Shown in pieces: positions 53,102-64,000 of a stretch of 64,000 nt of DNA. This DNA is from Plasmodiophora brassicae (Eukaryota > Endomyxa: Phytomyxea > Phytomyxea > Plasmodiophorida). The position numbers and the translations under genes were made by a program. Below the pieces are notes generated by a model. That model worked only from the letters and a program-made list of their open reading frames with translations, searched no databases and had not been told where the DNA came from. Numbering within the stretch: position 1 is the first letter of the stretch; each line of letters opens with the position of its first letter. The stretch is from assembly GCA_036867785.1 (NCBI GenBank), contig CP145417.1:372001-436000 (forward strand), written 5' to 3'.

Positions 53102-54363
53102 TTAACGTGGTCGCGGTGGCCTAAGGCGATTGTACAGTCTGAACAGCAAGCTGGATTTCGCAGTGTGGTAGTCGCGTTCGAGGACGTAGAGGCAGTCCTG
53201 CAGTTCGAGCTTGCGGTTCTTGACTTCGTCCTGGTCGAGAACGGTTGACTGCGGCAGGAACGTCGAGGACGGGGGTGGACGAGATGCGGAGGACGCCATC
53301 GGGGCGACCTTCTTCTTGAAGATGGTCTCCGAACCGCCAATGGCGGTCCGAACGGCTTCGTTCATGTCGTACACTTTCTGCCGTTCCTTTTCTTCTTCCT
53401 CCACTCGTTTGAGAGCTTCGACAATTCGGGAGTCGATATCGGACTCTGCGACATGAGCTCCCCGAAGCGCTTTTGCATGCTCTAATATTCGAAGCTTCTC
53501 CTCTTCCTCCAGGCGTCGTTTCTCATCCTCTGGACAACATATTAAACACGGTCGCCGATACGGCAAGATGCACATCACCATCTGCCTTCTTGATCCTCTT
53601 CGTGATCTGGGCAGGTTCATTGATGACGTCGTACCTGGTTGCGACTGTTAGCCAGGTCATCGAAAGCGTGCAACAGCGCTTACGGCAAGCTTGTCTTGAG
53701 TAGATCGACCCTCTTTTTCGACGCAGCGATCAGCTGTTCAATTATATCCTCTAGGCGTTGCTGCATGGCAAAGGATACAACCTCGGCGACGCCGCTGGAA
53801 ACGCCCAGAAGCCCTCGCTTTTTCGCTATCGTACACTCAGTATCGGTGCAGCACGGTTGACGCCACACGGTACGCGAACCGATCTGAAAGAGCACCGCCT
53901 GTAGAGTATCGGGGCGGACAAAGAATTGTTCGTCACGGATCTGGGATGCTGTCAACGTGCGCCTAGCTTCAGCAGAGACAGGGATGCTCATCTTGTTGAG
54001 CGCTAATCGTTCCGTCTATGGACAATGGTTTCACATTAGCCCGTTCAGATGTGTGACACCGTACAAGGGTAATACATTAAGGTCAAGGCCGGCAGCAACG
54101 AACGGATCGTACACGTTAACGTCTTCGCCGACGCCGCCCGTAGTCTGCTGCCTGGACGCTTGTGCCGGTGGGGCCGGCGCCCGCTGTATACCCTGCAGCG
54201 ACGTCTGCTGGCGGTTCTGCCGTGCCCGGTTCAGCTGAAGCTGTACAGCCGGGTGCACGCGCTCCGGCTGTGCAATCATCGCCATCGCAATGCCCGCCGA
54301 CTCGGACGACTCCGAATCGGACGCGTCGTCGTCGACATCATCCATCGGGCCGAGCGGATCCAT
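53102..54363 (-). CDS. TAF4: TFIID subunit TAF4
   Basis: TBP-associated factor that pairs with TAF12 through a histone fold in TFIID. Five exons (54363-54076, 54015-53880, 53825-53684, 53634-53579, 53529-53102) encode ~349 residues. The conserved C-terminal domain is rebuilt by splicing: PDTLQAVLFQIAKKRGLLG, then VSSGVAEVVSFAMQQRLEDI and IAASKKRVD (histone-fold helices), a charged helix DEKRRLEEEEKLRILEHAKA and the terminal DCLYVLERDYHTAKSSLLFR. The N-terminal ~95 residues are acidic then Gln-rich (RARQNRQQTSLQG). It is much shorter than animal TAF4 (>1000), keeping mainly the conserved part. The first in-frame ATG (54363) is used. Confidence 0.85.
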
Positions 54364-54839
54364 GATGGCCACGGGGCACGCAGTCCGTGCAACCGTTATC
54401 TGTGCACGAGATCGGCGTCTCTGTTGCGCCGTCCGACCCCGATAATGGCGAAATCGGAAACGTACTCAAACAGAGTACTATTGCACTGCATGTATGGGGC
54501 GAGCCTCCTTCACCCGTACCGGTTTGTATTGGCCATATAGCGTACAGTGCACAAAGGTTTCACCCGGTTATGTTGACCTGTTACAAGCCGCCACCAATTG
54601 GCGCTCTCTGGCCGTCATGGGCAATCATCCGCTTGAATAAACATGTTCATGTTCCCTATGAGTTCGGTATAACGGTCACTTGGGAGAGGGCCCTCTCGGT
54701 CAGCTAGTGTCATCAGCTTCGTCGACAGAAACTTAACCTATTCCCTGGATGCCGCAACATAGGCTCGATTCTATTTCTGTTGGGGCGGACGAGCTCCAGC
54801 GTGCCGGAGTCCGTGGCGGAGTCCGACGTTGGCAACAAC
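54364..54839. other. Intergenic region, TAF4 / ankyrin gene
   Basis: About 475 bp. A plus-strand open frame (54387-54707) lacks an ATG start and recognisable motif. May hold a short 5' exon of the ankyrin gene (an ATG at about 54749 followed by MPQHRLDSIS). Confidence 0.35.
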
Positions 54840-55487
54840 ATGTATGATACGCCAGAATTCGGCGATGATCGCGAGGACCTGTCGTCCGGTGATGACAGCG
54901 TTGACGAGCGGGCGGTAGACTGCGGGTCAGACGACGATGACAGTGAGAATTATGGGGATTTTGAAATTGTAGGCCCGGCTGATCAGTTGACGCCGACTGA
55001 TCCGGCGCTGGCCGTCGTCATCGAGGCCGCGGAACAGGGAGATGTTGACCGATTGGAGAACGGCCTTTCGGCATTGACGGCATCGGTTAATTGTGTTGGA
55101 GATGACGGCGATTCGGCCCTGCACCTGGCGAGCCTTTTCGGGCACCTACAGTGTGTCGAGTTGCTCCTGTCCCACGGCGCTGACGCTTCGTTTACGGATT
55201 GCAACGGCGGCCTCGCCCTGCATGACGCCTGCGCGTCTGGCCACTTGGATATCGTCAAGCTGCTGCTCAAATCTGCTCCACACACCATCGGTGTCATCGA
55301 CGAGGACGGCGACTCCCCATTGCACAATGCTGCTCGAGGCAACCATCTTGACATCGTCTCTTTCTTACTTGACAACGGGGCACGATCCTGCCTAGAAATT
55401 GCCAACCTTGAAGGCGAACTACCTGCTATGTGCACCACCTGCCCCAAGGTCAGATCATTGCTGACCCACCAGACTCCAGCGCCGTAA
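54840..55487 (+). CDS. Ankyrin-repeat protein
   Basis: Small protein-interaction protein. After an acidic N-terminal region (DDSVDERAVDCGSDDDDSEN) come three to four ankyrin repeats: GDSALHLASLFGHLQCVELL, then LSHGADASFTDCNGG, LALHDACASGHLDIVKLLLK, and DGDSPLHNAARGNHLDIVSF followed by LLDNGARSCLEIANLEGE. The ATG at 54840 is the first in frame, but the frame is open 60 bp further up and a short upstream exon is possible. No catalytic domain or signal peptide. Function cannot be inferred beyond binding. Confidence 0.75.
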   Translation: MYDTPEFGDDREDLSSGDDSVDERAVDCGSDDDDSENYGDFEIVGPADQLTPTDPALAVVIEAAEQGDVDRLENGLSALTASVNCVGDDGDSALHLASLFGHLQCVELLLSHGADASFTDCNGGLALHDACASGHLDIVKLLLKSAPHTIGVIDEDGDSPLHNAARGNHLDIVSFLLDNGARSCLEIANLEGELPAMCTTCPKVRSLLTHQTPAP

Positions 55488-55709
55488 TGCGCTCTCGTAA
55501 AGAACATGGGATCAATTATGCACACGAATACACACTTAATTTAACAGTTCCTATTCGTTAGGTTACGAGTTGGTGGAGACGCGGTAGGCTTTGCAATCAG
55601 AACATTGGATATGTTTGGCTCGATGCCCATCCTCGGCGCCGGTTTACAGGTGGCCACTTCTCTGCACAGTCGAGGCGCCCTGTGACGATATCGTCTCCGT
55701 TGCCGCGAG

Positions 55710-56757
55710 ATGATGGCGTCGACGGGCGAACCAGGCGGCATCGTCGACAAACGGTTCTTGGAACAGGAAGAAGCCATGCGGTTCGCCTTGTTGCAAGTCC
55801 CCTCCTGTCATCTGAATAACGACCCGTCTGTAGCGAGATGAACGAACGCCTGGAGCAACGTCGCAAGGAGCTCGCCCAGCGCTGCGACCGGATCGCTGCG
55901 TTGGACCCACCTGGTGAGCTGGACGCTGCTGACGATCACAACGAATGGGAGAAGTCTCTCGAGGGCGATGACGACGACATCGAGGACGACGATGGTGCAG
56001 GCGAGCGGGATGCCGTCTTCGCTGTCGGCGCCGACGAACTCAGCCGTCTTGAGCTGGAGCACCAGGTGCTCGGCATGAAAGGGATGAGCAGCGATGGGCG
56101 CGAGAAGCTCCTGTCCGCCAAGCTGGACGGCGCCGAGAAGCAGGTCGCCGCCATCAAGCAGGCGTGTGCCGGCCACCTGACCGAACTGAGCGGCACTCGT
56201 GCCGAGCTGAAAGCCGCCCAGGATCAGGTCAAGGCGCTGACGAGGCAGGTGAAGGCGGCGGAAGCAAGGGCCGACAAAGCGGAGGCGTCCGCGTCGAAGC
56301 AGGACGGCCAGGTCCGTCAGATGACGCAGGAGCTGGCCGACGCGTGGCACGAGTTGCAGGTGGCGAAGAAGATCGTCAAGGATCTCGAGAAGGGCAGCAA
56401 GACGCGCGAGACGCGCTTCAATCGGGCCATGGCCGAGGCGGCCCGGTACAAGTCGCTGGCCGAGGAGAAGCAAGCGACAGCGCTGACGATGGACGCCGCC
56501 ATGCGCGACGACCGCGCCGCCATCGAGGCCGAGAACAAGAAGCTGAAACGGGCCAAGGCCGAGCTCATGAACATCATCAAGAAGCAGTTCAAGCTGATCG
56601 ACGTTCTCAAACGCCAGAAGGTCGGCGTCGATTCTCGCGCCGCCACTGACCTTGTCTAACCACCGTGTGCACCCAGATGCACATCGAGGCGGCACGAATG
56701 CTGTCGTTCACCGAGGAAGAGTTCGCGAGCCATATCAGCCAGCAGACCCCGAAATAA
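55710..56757 (+). CDS. TEX9: TEX9-like coiled-coil protein
   Basis: Coiled-coil protein of 316 residues in three exons (55710-55796, 55838-56620, 56677-56757). The bulk is a long coiled coil (from about residue 95), rich in Ala/Lys/Glu. The C-terminus is diagnostic for TEX9: NIIKKQFKLIDVLKRQK joined by a 56 bp intron to MHIEAARMLSFTEEEF. TEX9 is conserved among ciliated eukaryotes and is linked to centrioles/cilia; its molecular role is not settled. Without splicing, the frame would end in unrelated VGVDSRAATDLV. The first intron is 41 bp and the N-terminal exon is less certain. Confidence 0.8.
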
Positions 56758-57392
56758 ACGAAGCCCGTTGTCGTCCCGCCTGTCATGGGTTTGAAGATCG
56801 CCGCGTGGCCACCTGGACCCAATTGGCACGTTCGGCAGCCTGGGCCTGAGTAGTGCAGTCACTGTACCGAGCGGGGCTGGCTGGACGACGACCGTGCTGG
56901 CAATCGACAACGTTGTGAGCCGCATCACGCTCAGCGATGGCGTCGTCGGCGGCGACTGATGTAGGAGCAGCGAATCGTGTCCGGTGCAGCGTGCCAATCA
57001 GGTGGTGCCGTCTAGTTCCAGGGCTGCCTCCAGCAACTAGCGACAGCCGAGATCGGCTACGTCCAATGCGTCCTGCAGTCGGGCGCGTTCCTGTACCAAG
57101 GGTGGCCGATCCGTCAGCTCAGCCTTGTTCAGGTCCGTCCCGTCCTGCATGATGACGCGGGTCGCTGCCTAACCTGCCCGATAGCTATCAGAGCTGCAGC
57201 GGAACGCGTCCTCGGCCACAGGATACTCGTTCACGTGCCCAACCGATCCCAGCTCCCCGAGTTCGGCCTGCTGTACGGCGGCCCATAACGCGCAGCAGTG
57301 TCAGCTGACACAGCAAAGTACGATGCCAGCACGAACGCGGGGCGCGTTCGTCGTTGGCCTCACTGACGGCGCCGGTTCGTTCAGGTTCGCAG
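56758..57392 (+). other. Probable 5' exons of the ABCA gene
   Basis: Open plus-strand pieces that could be spliced to the transporter: about 56800-56958 (VTVPSGAGWTTTVLAIDNVV), about 57050-57130 (YVQCVLQSGAFLYQGWPIRQ) and about 57180-57390 (LSELQRNASSATGYSFTCPT, Cys-rich). They look like an extracytoplasmic domain, but exact joins and the start codon are not resolved. Confidence 0.4.
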
Positions 57393-60300
57393 ATGTACTA
57401 CCTGAATAACTGCAAGAGCATGATGGATCAGGTCATATGGAGCACCTACGACTGCGAGTCGGTGGACGCATCCGACGCGGTCGCCATCACCATCGGCGTC
57501 GTCGCCGTCTGCCTGATCGTCGCCCTGCGAATATGTGTCAGCCATCCCACGCTGACACGTCGATGGATTCGCCAGCTGTGGGCCCTGCTCGAGAAGAACT
57601 GGTGCAAACTGATGCCAAACGGCGTTATCGTGTGGTGAGACACTAACTGCAGCGGAAGGTACATCTGGAAGAACACGCTCTGGTCGACAGTGAAAGGCAT
57701 GGTCTTCTCGCTGGCGCTACTGTCGACGCTACTCGTCATCATCTCGTTCACAGGCATCCAGAAACAGTACCCGAATGCGACGTTCCGATACAGGGGCGCT
57801 GGTTTGCTGAGCACTCCCCGTGTTGCTCAGGGTTGTCCATCTGCCTCTCGGGGTCGAACTCGAGTTTGTGGGTCCAGATCAGACGCGAACCACATTGCTG
57901 TCGAACCTTCGCGCCGTCGGTGGCCTCATGCTCCTGGTATCGCTCACGTATCAAATCGCAGACGTCGTCATTGCTATCGTCCTCGAGAAGGAGCGCCACA
58001 TTCGAGAAGCGTTACGCGTCACTGGCGTGAAGGATTTCCTCCTCTACCTGTCTTGGTACGCGGGCATGGCCATGTTCCGTTCGCGATATTCATGACATGG
58101 CAGGTCGGTGTCATACCTGTTCGCCTTCCTGCCGATCAGTGTCGCGATCGCGCTGCTGACGAACCTGGGCGGCGTGTTCCCGACCGAACGCGTCTCATTG
58201 CTGACCATGTTCTTCGTCGCGTTCCTGTCGGCCATGGTCTCGCTCTGCATGGCCATGTCGGCCTTCTTCAGCGCGACACGCCCGGCCGTCATCGGCACGC
58301 TCGTGATCGTCTACCTGATGAACTTCATCGCTGTCCTGGCCCACGGCACAAGTGGCCAAAGTCGGGTCGCGCGCCGCCGCAACGGTCCCGGGAATGACCC
58401 TGACCGAATGCCTCACAGCTGCCATCTGCCTGCTGCCACCGTCGTGCCTGGTCGTTGCCATGAACGAGGCCTTCGCCGACGCTGCCAACGGGATCGGGTT
58501 CCACCGCTCCTACATGCTGTACCAGAACCCGGACACGAACGCGCCGTTCTCCACGACCATTCCCATGCTCGTGTTCGACGCGTTCCTGTTCAGCGTCCTG
58601 GTACGATCGTGTCCAACCGGCGGCGGCGGCGCCCGCTTGGTTCGCCTGTGCTTACCGCTGTGTCCAGGCCTGGTACCTCGACAATGTGCTGCCGCAGAAG
58701 GTGGGGACGAGGAAGCCCTGGCATTTCCCGTTCCACAAATCGTACTGGCGCCCTGAGTTGCCGAAGGACGTGCCGGTGCCGCACCCGGTCGCCGTAAGCT
58801 GATCCTGCAACGGATCCTGACACGCGTCGCCTGACGTAACGGGCGGTGCGGCAGGACGTCGGGGACAGGAAATCGAAGCGGCGCTCGGAGCAGCGCATCT
58901 CGATCAGAGGCGCGCTGAACATCTCGATGCAAGGCGGGTCGCAGGCGAACAGCCTGCGGCGCACCAGCCGGATCGAGGCGGTCGACGTCGACCTCGAGCA
59001 GCTGTCTCGCAGCAACCGGTTGGCCCCCCTTTGGACGACGATGTGGGCCGAAGCTGTTGAATGACCGGTCGGCCAGGTGCATCCAAATCCAAGGGCTGAC
59101 GCGACGCTTCCGGGTGCCCGGCATGGCCCAGGACCGCGTCGCCGTCGACAACCTGAACCTAACGCTCTACGAGGGCCACATCACGTCGCTGCTGGGGCAT
59201 AATGGCGCCGGGAAGTCCACGCTGATCGGCATGCTGTGCGGCGTCGTCGAACCGACGTCGGGGGACGCGCGCGTCTTCGGCCGGTCGCTTCGTGCCGATA
59301 TCCAGCGCATCCGGGAATCGCTGGGCATGTGCCCCCAGCACGACATCGTGTACGAGGAGCTGACGACCTACGAGAACCTTCGTCAGTGGCGTACTGGTCT
59401 GCGACCCCGTTGTCCCTGTGTTGACGGTCGCGCGGCAGGCCTGTTCGCCATGCTGAAAGGCGTGCACGTGGCGAAGATCGGCGCGGAGATCCTGTCCCTG
59501 GCCGGGTCGCTGGGCCTGCTCCCCAAGCTGTACGAGCGCGTCTCGACGCTGTCGGGCGGCCAGAAACGAAAGCTCTGCGTTGCCATCGCGCTGATCGGCG
59601 GGTCCCGCGTCGTCTTCCTCGACGAGGTGTGTTCCTGGGAGGGTTCCGGTCCCGCGACGCCAGCGAACTGAACAACGCCCCACAGCCGACCGCGGGCATG
59701 GACCCGAGCAGCCGCCGGCTGACATGGGACGTCCTGCTCGACCAGCGCAAGGGGCGCGTCATCGTCCTGACGACCCATTTCATGGACGAAAGCGATATCC
59801 TCAGTACGGTTTCGTCTCTCGTCGATGCCGCGTCGGCTGAACGGTTCGTGTGTGTCCAGGCGATCGAATCGCGATCATCTCCGACGGCGCCCTGTGCTGC
59901 GTCGGGTCGTCCCTGTTCCTGAAGACGCTCTACGGCAAGGGATACGTCCTGACCGTGTCGTCGTCATCGGCCTCGTCCATCGAGTACGTTCGGTCGTTGG
60001 TCAAGGACAAGGCAGGCGACTGGGGCAGCTGCGCCCATCTTCGACGAGGATCGCTGACCGCCTCCCCTCGTGTGTTAGGTCCCCGGGTCGTCGCCGCAGA
60101 CGACCATGAACGCGACGGACGCGTCGTTCACGTTGCCATTGCAGCACGTCAGGAAGTTCCCCGACCTGTTCCGCACGCTGGAGGCGCTCGGCGACGTCGA
60201 CTTTGGCATCTCAGTCACGACGCTGGAGGAGGTTTGTATTGGCGTCGTTGTCGCAACCTTCTGCCGCCGATGACGACATCGTGGCGAAGGTGTTCCTAAC

Positions 60301-63300
60301 GGTGGCGGCCAGTCGGGACGCGGTACCCGCCGCCGTCGAGATCGCCATCAACGACGAACCGAATGCGGTGAACCCGGACGCGCCTCAGCATCGTCGGCGA
60401 CGATCGAGGAACGTGTCGATGGACCCCGAGAGAGGCGTGCAACCGGCGTCGGCGCGTCGTCCAACAGCAGCCGATAGCCAGAGGGCGCACCGTCGTGGAG
60501 GTCAGCGATCGGGTATCGCTCGGGCAGGGCCGTCCACCCCTGCTGAACGAGTCGCTGCGCCAGGGTGCCTGCCTATCGTCCTGGCGCAGATGGTCGTCAA
60601 ACGCTGGTGGCTGGCGCGACGCGACATCCGCCACCTGCTGTTCCTCGTCGTCCTCCCGCTGTCGTTCCTCGTGGTTCCCCTCGTCATCCCCGAAATCAGC
60701 GTAGGTTGCCCTGGAGTGCGATTCAGCGCGTCGCCTTCGAGGGCGCTGAACGCGGTGCGGTCAGATCACGCCCCTGCTTCGTAGCAGTGCTGGCGTGTAC
60801 CCGCAACCACCGGCACCCGGCGACCAGTGTGCCAGCAAGCTGGACAAGCAGAACCTGAATGCCGTCCAGGAGAAAGGGTGCACGACGTTCCAGGTCGGAT
60901 CAGCGATCGATCACGCGATGCACGTTCGCCTAACGTCGCGCGAGCAGTCGTGCACCACCGTTGACCAGAAGACGGGCAACGTGTTCCAGACGACGCCGCA
61001 GAAGGTGCCGCTCGTATACATGTCACGCGAGGACGGGTGCCTGTCGCACGGCGTCATGGGGTTCTGCCGGTACATCCCCTGGATCTGCCACACAGTACGA
61101 TCCTGGCCGCGCCTCAGTCATCGGCCTGGGCCTGACTCCTGCTGCCAGGACGTCTGCTGCGACTGGACGAATTACAAGTCGCCCTGGTACCCGTGCCAGA
61201 CATACGTCATGTTCAACGGCGTCTGGGGTTCGACCTGGCGTCCGCAACCGCAACACGTACCTCGTTTATGACAGCACGTCGTCTGACAGGGTACGGCGAC
61301 ACGAACGCCAACTGGAACGTGTACTGCCCGAAGCGGTCCTACGCTGTCGTTGAGGGCCTCGTCAACGGGTTCATACGCTCGCTGGCCATCCTGATGGCGT
61401 TCATCTTCGCCCCCGCAGGTCGGGTTCCAATGGCAGACGCCCGTGCCGCGCTGCGCCTGAGACGATTGGGCAGTGATCATCGCACACGCGGTCATGGAGA
61501 CGGAACCGATGAGGAACACCAAGTTCCAGCAGCTGGTCAGCGGTGTCAAAGCGTCCGTCTACTGGGTCGGCGCCTGGATCTGGGACCAGTCGTCCGCATT
61601 GAGTACGCCTCACACGTCGCCTCGCACACCTCGTCCGCCGCGCTGACGCTCGACTCGCCAACCCAGTCTGTGTGGCGTTCGCCAGCATCCTGTTGACCAA
61701 GTACGCGGCGCCGATCAACGAGACCGCCTACGGCCCGGCCATATGGCTGTGCCTGGCGTTCGCCGTCTGCTGCGTCCCGTTCGCGTACGCCCTATCGTTC
61801 CGGTTCCGCGTGTCGTCCAAGGCATTGACCGTCATGCTCGTCATCAACATCGTCACTGGCGGCGGCCTGGGTCCGTCTCCCCCCACGTGTCGTGTTTGCG
61901 AACGCGCTGACCGATTGCCTCCCCCAGGCATCATCATGTACATCCTGCGGACGGTCGTCATCAACCTGCCAGGCGGGATCACGTCGACGACCCTGGCCTA
62001 CTACCTGCGGTTCGCGTTGATGGTGTTCCCGTCGTTCGCGCTGATGGACGGCCTGCTCGTGCTCCAGATCCAGGTGGGGCGCGCGCGTATCTCTCGTCCA
62101 CCGCCCCCATGCGCTGACAACAACGCCCAGTTGTACACCGTCTGCATCGCCGATGCATCGGACAGCTGTTCGGGTCGCCTGCCGTCACCATACGGCACCG
62201 TCTGGCAGAACATCGTCTACCTCGGTATGGACCAGGTCTGTGCCGGCGTCGTCGTCCTCCCTGAACGCGCCCTTGCAGTTGTCGTCACCGTCCTCAGCTT
62301 CGTCGTCTTGATACGCAGCGAGAAGCGTCGGCTGTTCGCCGACGAAGAGCAGACGCCCGGGTCCTGGCGCATGCGCCTGTACAGGTTCGTCTGTTCGGCG
62401 GACGCGCCCGCCGAGGACGCCGGCAGGAGCGTCGCCCCTGTCGAGGACCAGGACGTCGCCAAGGAGCGGGAGCGGATGGAGTACGCGCTGAGACAGCCGA
62501 CCGACCCGCTGGAGATCCTGGGCCTCTGCAAGATCTACGAGAGCAGGACGACGGGTGCGAGTCGGGTCGCCCTGCACCCGTTGTGGCTGGGCGTGCCCGC
62601 CGGGCAATGCTTCGGGTACCTGGGCGTGAACGGCGCCGGGAAATCGACGACGCTGAAGTGCCTGACCGGGTTCCTGCCGCCGACGTCCGGCACCGCTCGT
62701 ATCGCCGGGCGCGACATCGTCGCCGACATCTACGGCGCCAGGAAACGTGCCGCGTACTGCCCACAGTTCGACGCCCTGTTCGACGTCCTCACCGTCGAAC
62801 AGCACCTCACGTACGTACGACGACAACGCATGGGCGCGTGAGACGTGCTGACCCGCGCGCGCGCGCCCCCAGGATGTACTGTCGGATTCGAGGCGTGCCG
62901 ACGAAGGTGGTCGACACGATCATCAGGCAGATGCAGCTGGACCTGTTCCGGAACGTGCCCTCACAGTACCTGTCGGGTGGGAACAAACGCAAACTGTCGG
63001 CCGCCATGGCGCTGGTCGGCACGCCCCGCGTCGTCTTCCTCGGTAGGCGTCGTTCGTCGTCGTCCCCGGTATCCGGGAGCGAACGGATCTGAGGCGCCGC
63101 CCGCAGACGAACCTTCGACGGGGATGGACCCGCACACGAAACGGTTCCTGTGGCGCGTCATCTCAGGGGTCGTGCAGGCATCGCGAACGTGCGTTGTGCT
63201 GACAACGGTCCTGGGTGCCCGGATGGAAACTGGATGGGACGCTCTGAACGACTGACGTGGGGGCCCCTGTAGCATTCGATGGAGGAGTGCGAGGCGTTGT

Positions 63301-64000
63301 GCTCGCGCGTCGCTATCCTGATCGACGGGTCGTTGCGCTGCATTGGGCCGATTCAGCACCTGAAGTCAAGGTGACGTCGTCGAGCGCAGTCGGCCCACAG
63401 GGCGTTCAGCAATGCTGACGAGCGGATGTCGTCAGGTTCGGCAGCGGGTACACGATCGAGGTGCGCACGAAGCCGGTGACGGTGGAGATGGTCAATGAGG
63501 CCAGAGCGAAGATCGGCGCGTTCGCCGTCGTGAACCGGGAGACGCTCGCACAGGTCTGCGAAGGCTTGGCCGATCCTGCGCTGACAAAACTGGCATCGTC
63601 AAGGTCGCAGCAGACGCTCCTTGGCCTGGACTTGGGCGACGTTCCTATTCAGGTGACCCGTCGTTGCTGAACGTCATCGGGGACGGGATCGCTAACAGCG
63701 GCCTGGCCAGGTGTTCATCAAGTGGTGGCTCCAGGAGAAGCTCTGCATGTCGGTGATGAACCAGGTGCTGAAGGGCCTGAAGGACTGCACGTTGAAGAGC
63801 CGCCATGGGCATCACCTGGTGTTCCAGGTAGGGGACCGACAGGGCTCTGTTCGCGTGGCGGTCGCGCTGAATGACGAGTTGCCGTCGGCAGGTGCCGATG
63901 CAATCGACGTTGCTGTCCGACATGTTCACGTTCATGGAGAGCATCACGTCGTGCTTCGAGCACTACTCGATCTCGCAGACGACCTTGGAGGAGATCTTCA
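57393..64000 (+). CDS. ABC transporter, subfamily A, full-size, 3' end outside window
   Basis: Full transporter with two membrane and two nucleotide-binding domains, probably moving lipids. Many short introns. Ahead of TMD1 is an extra membrane segment ([20 protein letters not shown]), then QLWALLEKN joined over a 51 bp intron to [23 protein letters not shown]1 has [24 protein letters not shown], the ABCA signature cytoplasmic loop. NBD1: [18 protein letters not shown] (~59190), LSGGQKRKL (~59550), VVFLDE and, after an intron, [22 protein letters not shown]. The linker contains [12 protein letters not shown] (~60210). NBD2: [18 protein letters not shown] (~62620), [25 protein letters not shown]. 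The window ends in [15 protein letters not shown], normally close to the ABCA C-terminus. The upstream start is unresolved. Confidence 0.88.

Noticed and set aside
54387-54707. Plus-strand frame upstream of the ankyrin gene
   Set aside because: No ATG start and no recognisable motif.
55808-56695. 295-codon minus-strand frame opposite TEX9
   Set aside because: Antisense shadow; the plus strand carries the TEX9 coiled coil and diagnostic C-terminus.

Overview
This window is nuclear DNA of a flagellated, intron-rich protist with compact, GC-rich genes. Almost every recognisable gene is interrupted by very short GT-AG introns, mostly 49-64 bp, and exon joins could be placed by keeping conserved protein motifs in frame. 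Four neighbouring genes encode secreted proteins with a U-box-like fold, and a secreted protein kinase and a signal-bearing RING protein are also present. Together with flagellar genes (DRC2, an EF-hand/WD40 CFAP337-like protein, alpha-tubulin acetyltransferase, TEX9), this fits a zoospore-forming parasite; a plasmodiophorid (Rhizaria, for example Plasmodiophora) is my best guess. That assignment is inference, not shown by a marker gene.

Left part (1-23.5 kb) is mostly ordinary housekeeping: a MscS-like channel tail, DRC2 with an in-frame TAG before its conserved C-terminus, histone H2B, zinc alcohol dehydrogenase (one intron appears to be GC-AG), a small RING-H2 protein, PP2C phosphatase, U2SURP/SR140 splicing factor, the thiolase (beta) subunit of the mitochondrial trifunctional protein, a second RING-H2 protein, the EF-hand/WD40 axonemal protein, a secreted kinase, an acidic hypothetical protein and a multi-EF-hand protein.

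Middle part (24-41.3 kb) is an accessory block. Four minus-strand paralogues of about 620-650 residues (24.1, 28.5, 32.4 and 39.4 kb) share a signal peptide, an N-terminal U-box-like domain, a Ser/Thr-rich linker, two copies of an unrecognised ~110-residue module and (in three) a basic C-terminus. Each is followed on its 3' side by intact or decayed sequence related to the 5' part of the EF-hand gene, so the array grew by segmental duplication. Between them lie a Ulp1-type protease gene, a ~245-290 bp inverted repeat around a run of 31 C, a head-to-head duplicated exon, and several decayed repeats.

Right part (42-64 kb) returns to housekeeping: HRD1 (ERAD ubiquitin ligase), GTP-type PEP carboxykinase, a THUMP-domain tRNA methyltransferase, alpha-tubulin acetyltransferase, a bacterial-type magnesium P-type ATPase (MgtA/P3B), TAF4, an ankyrin protein, TEX9 and a full-size ABCA transporter running off the right edge. 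Decayed fragments of PEPCK and of the THUMP gene lie near their parents.
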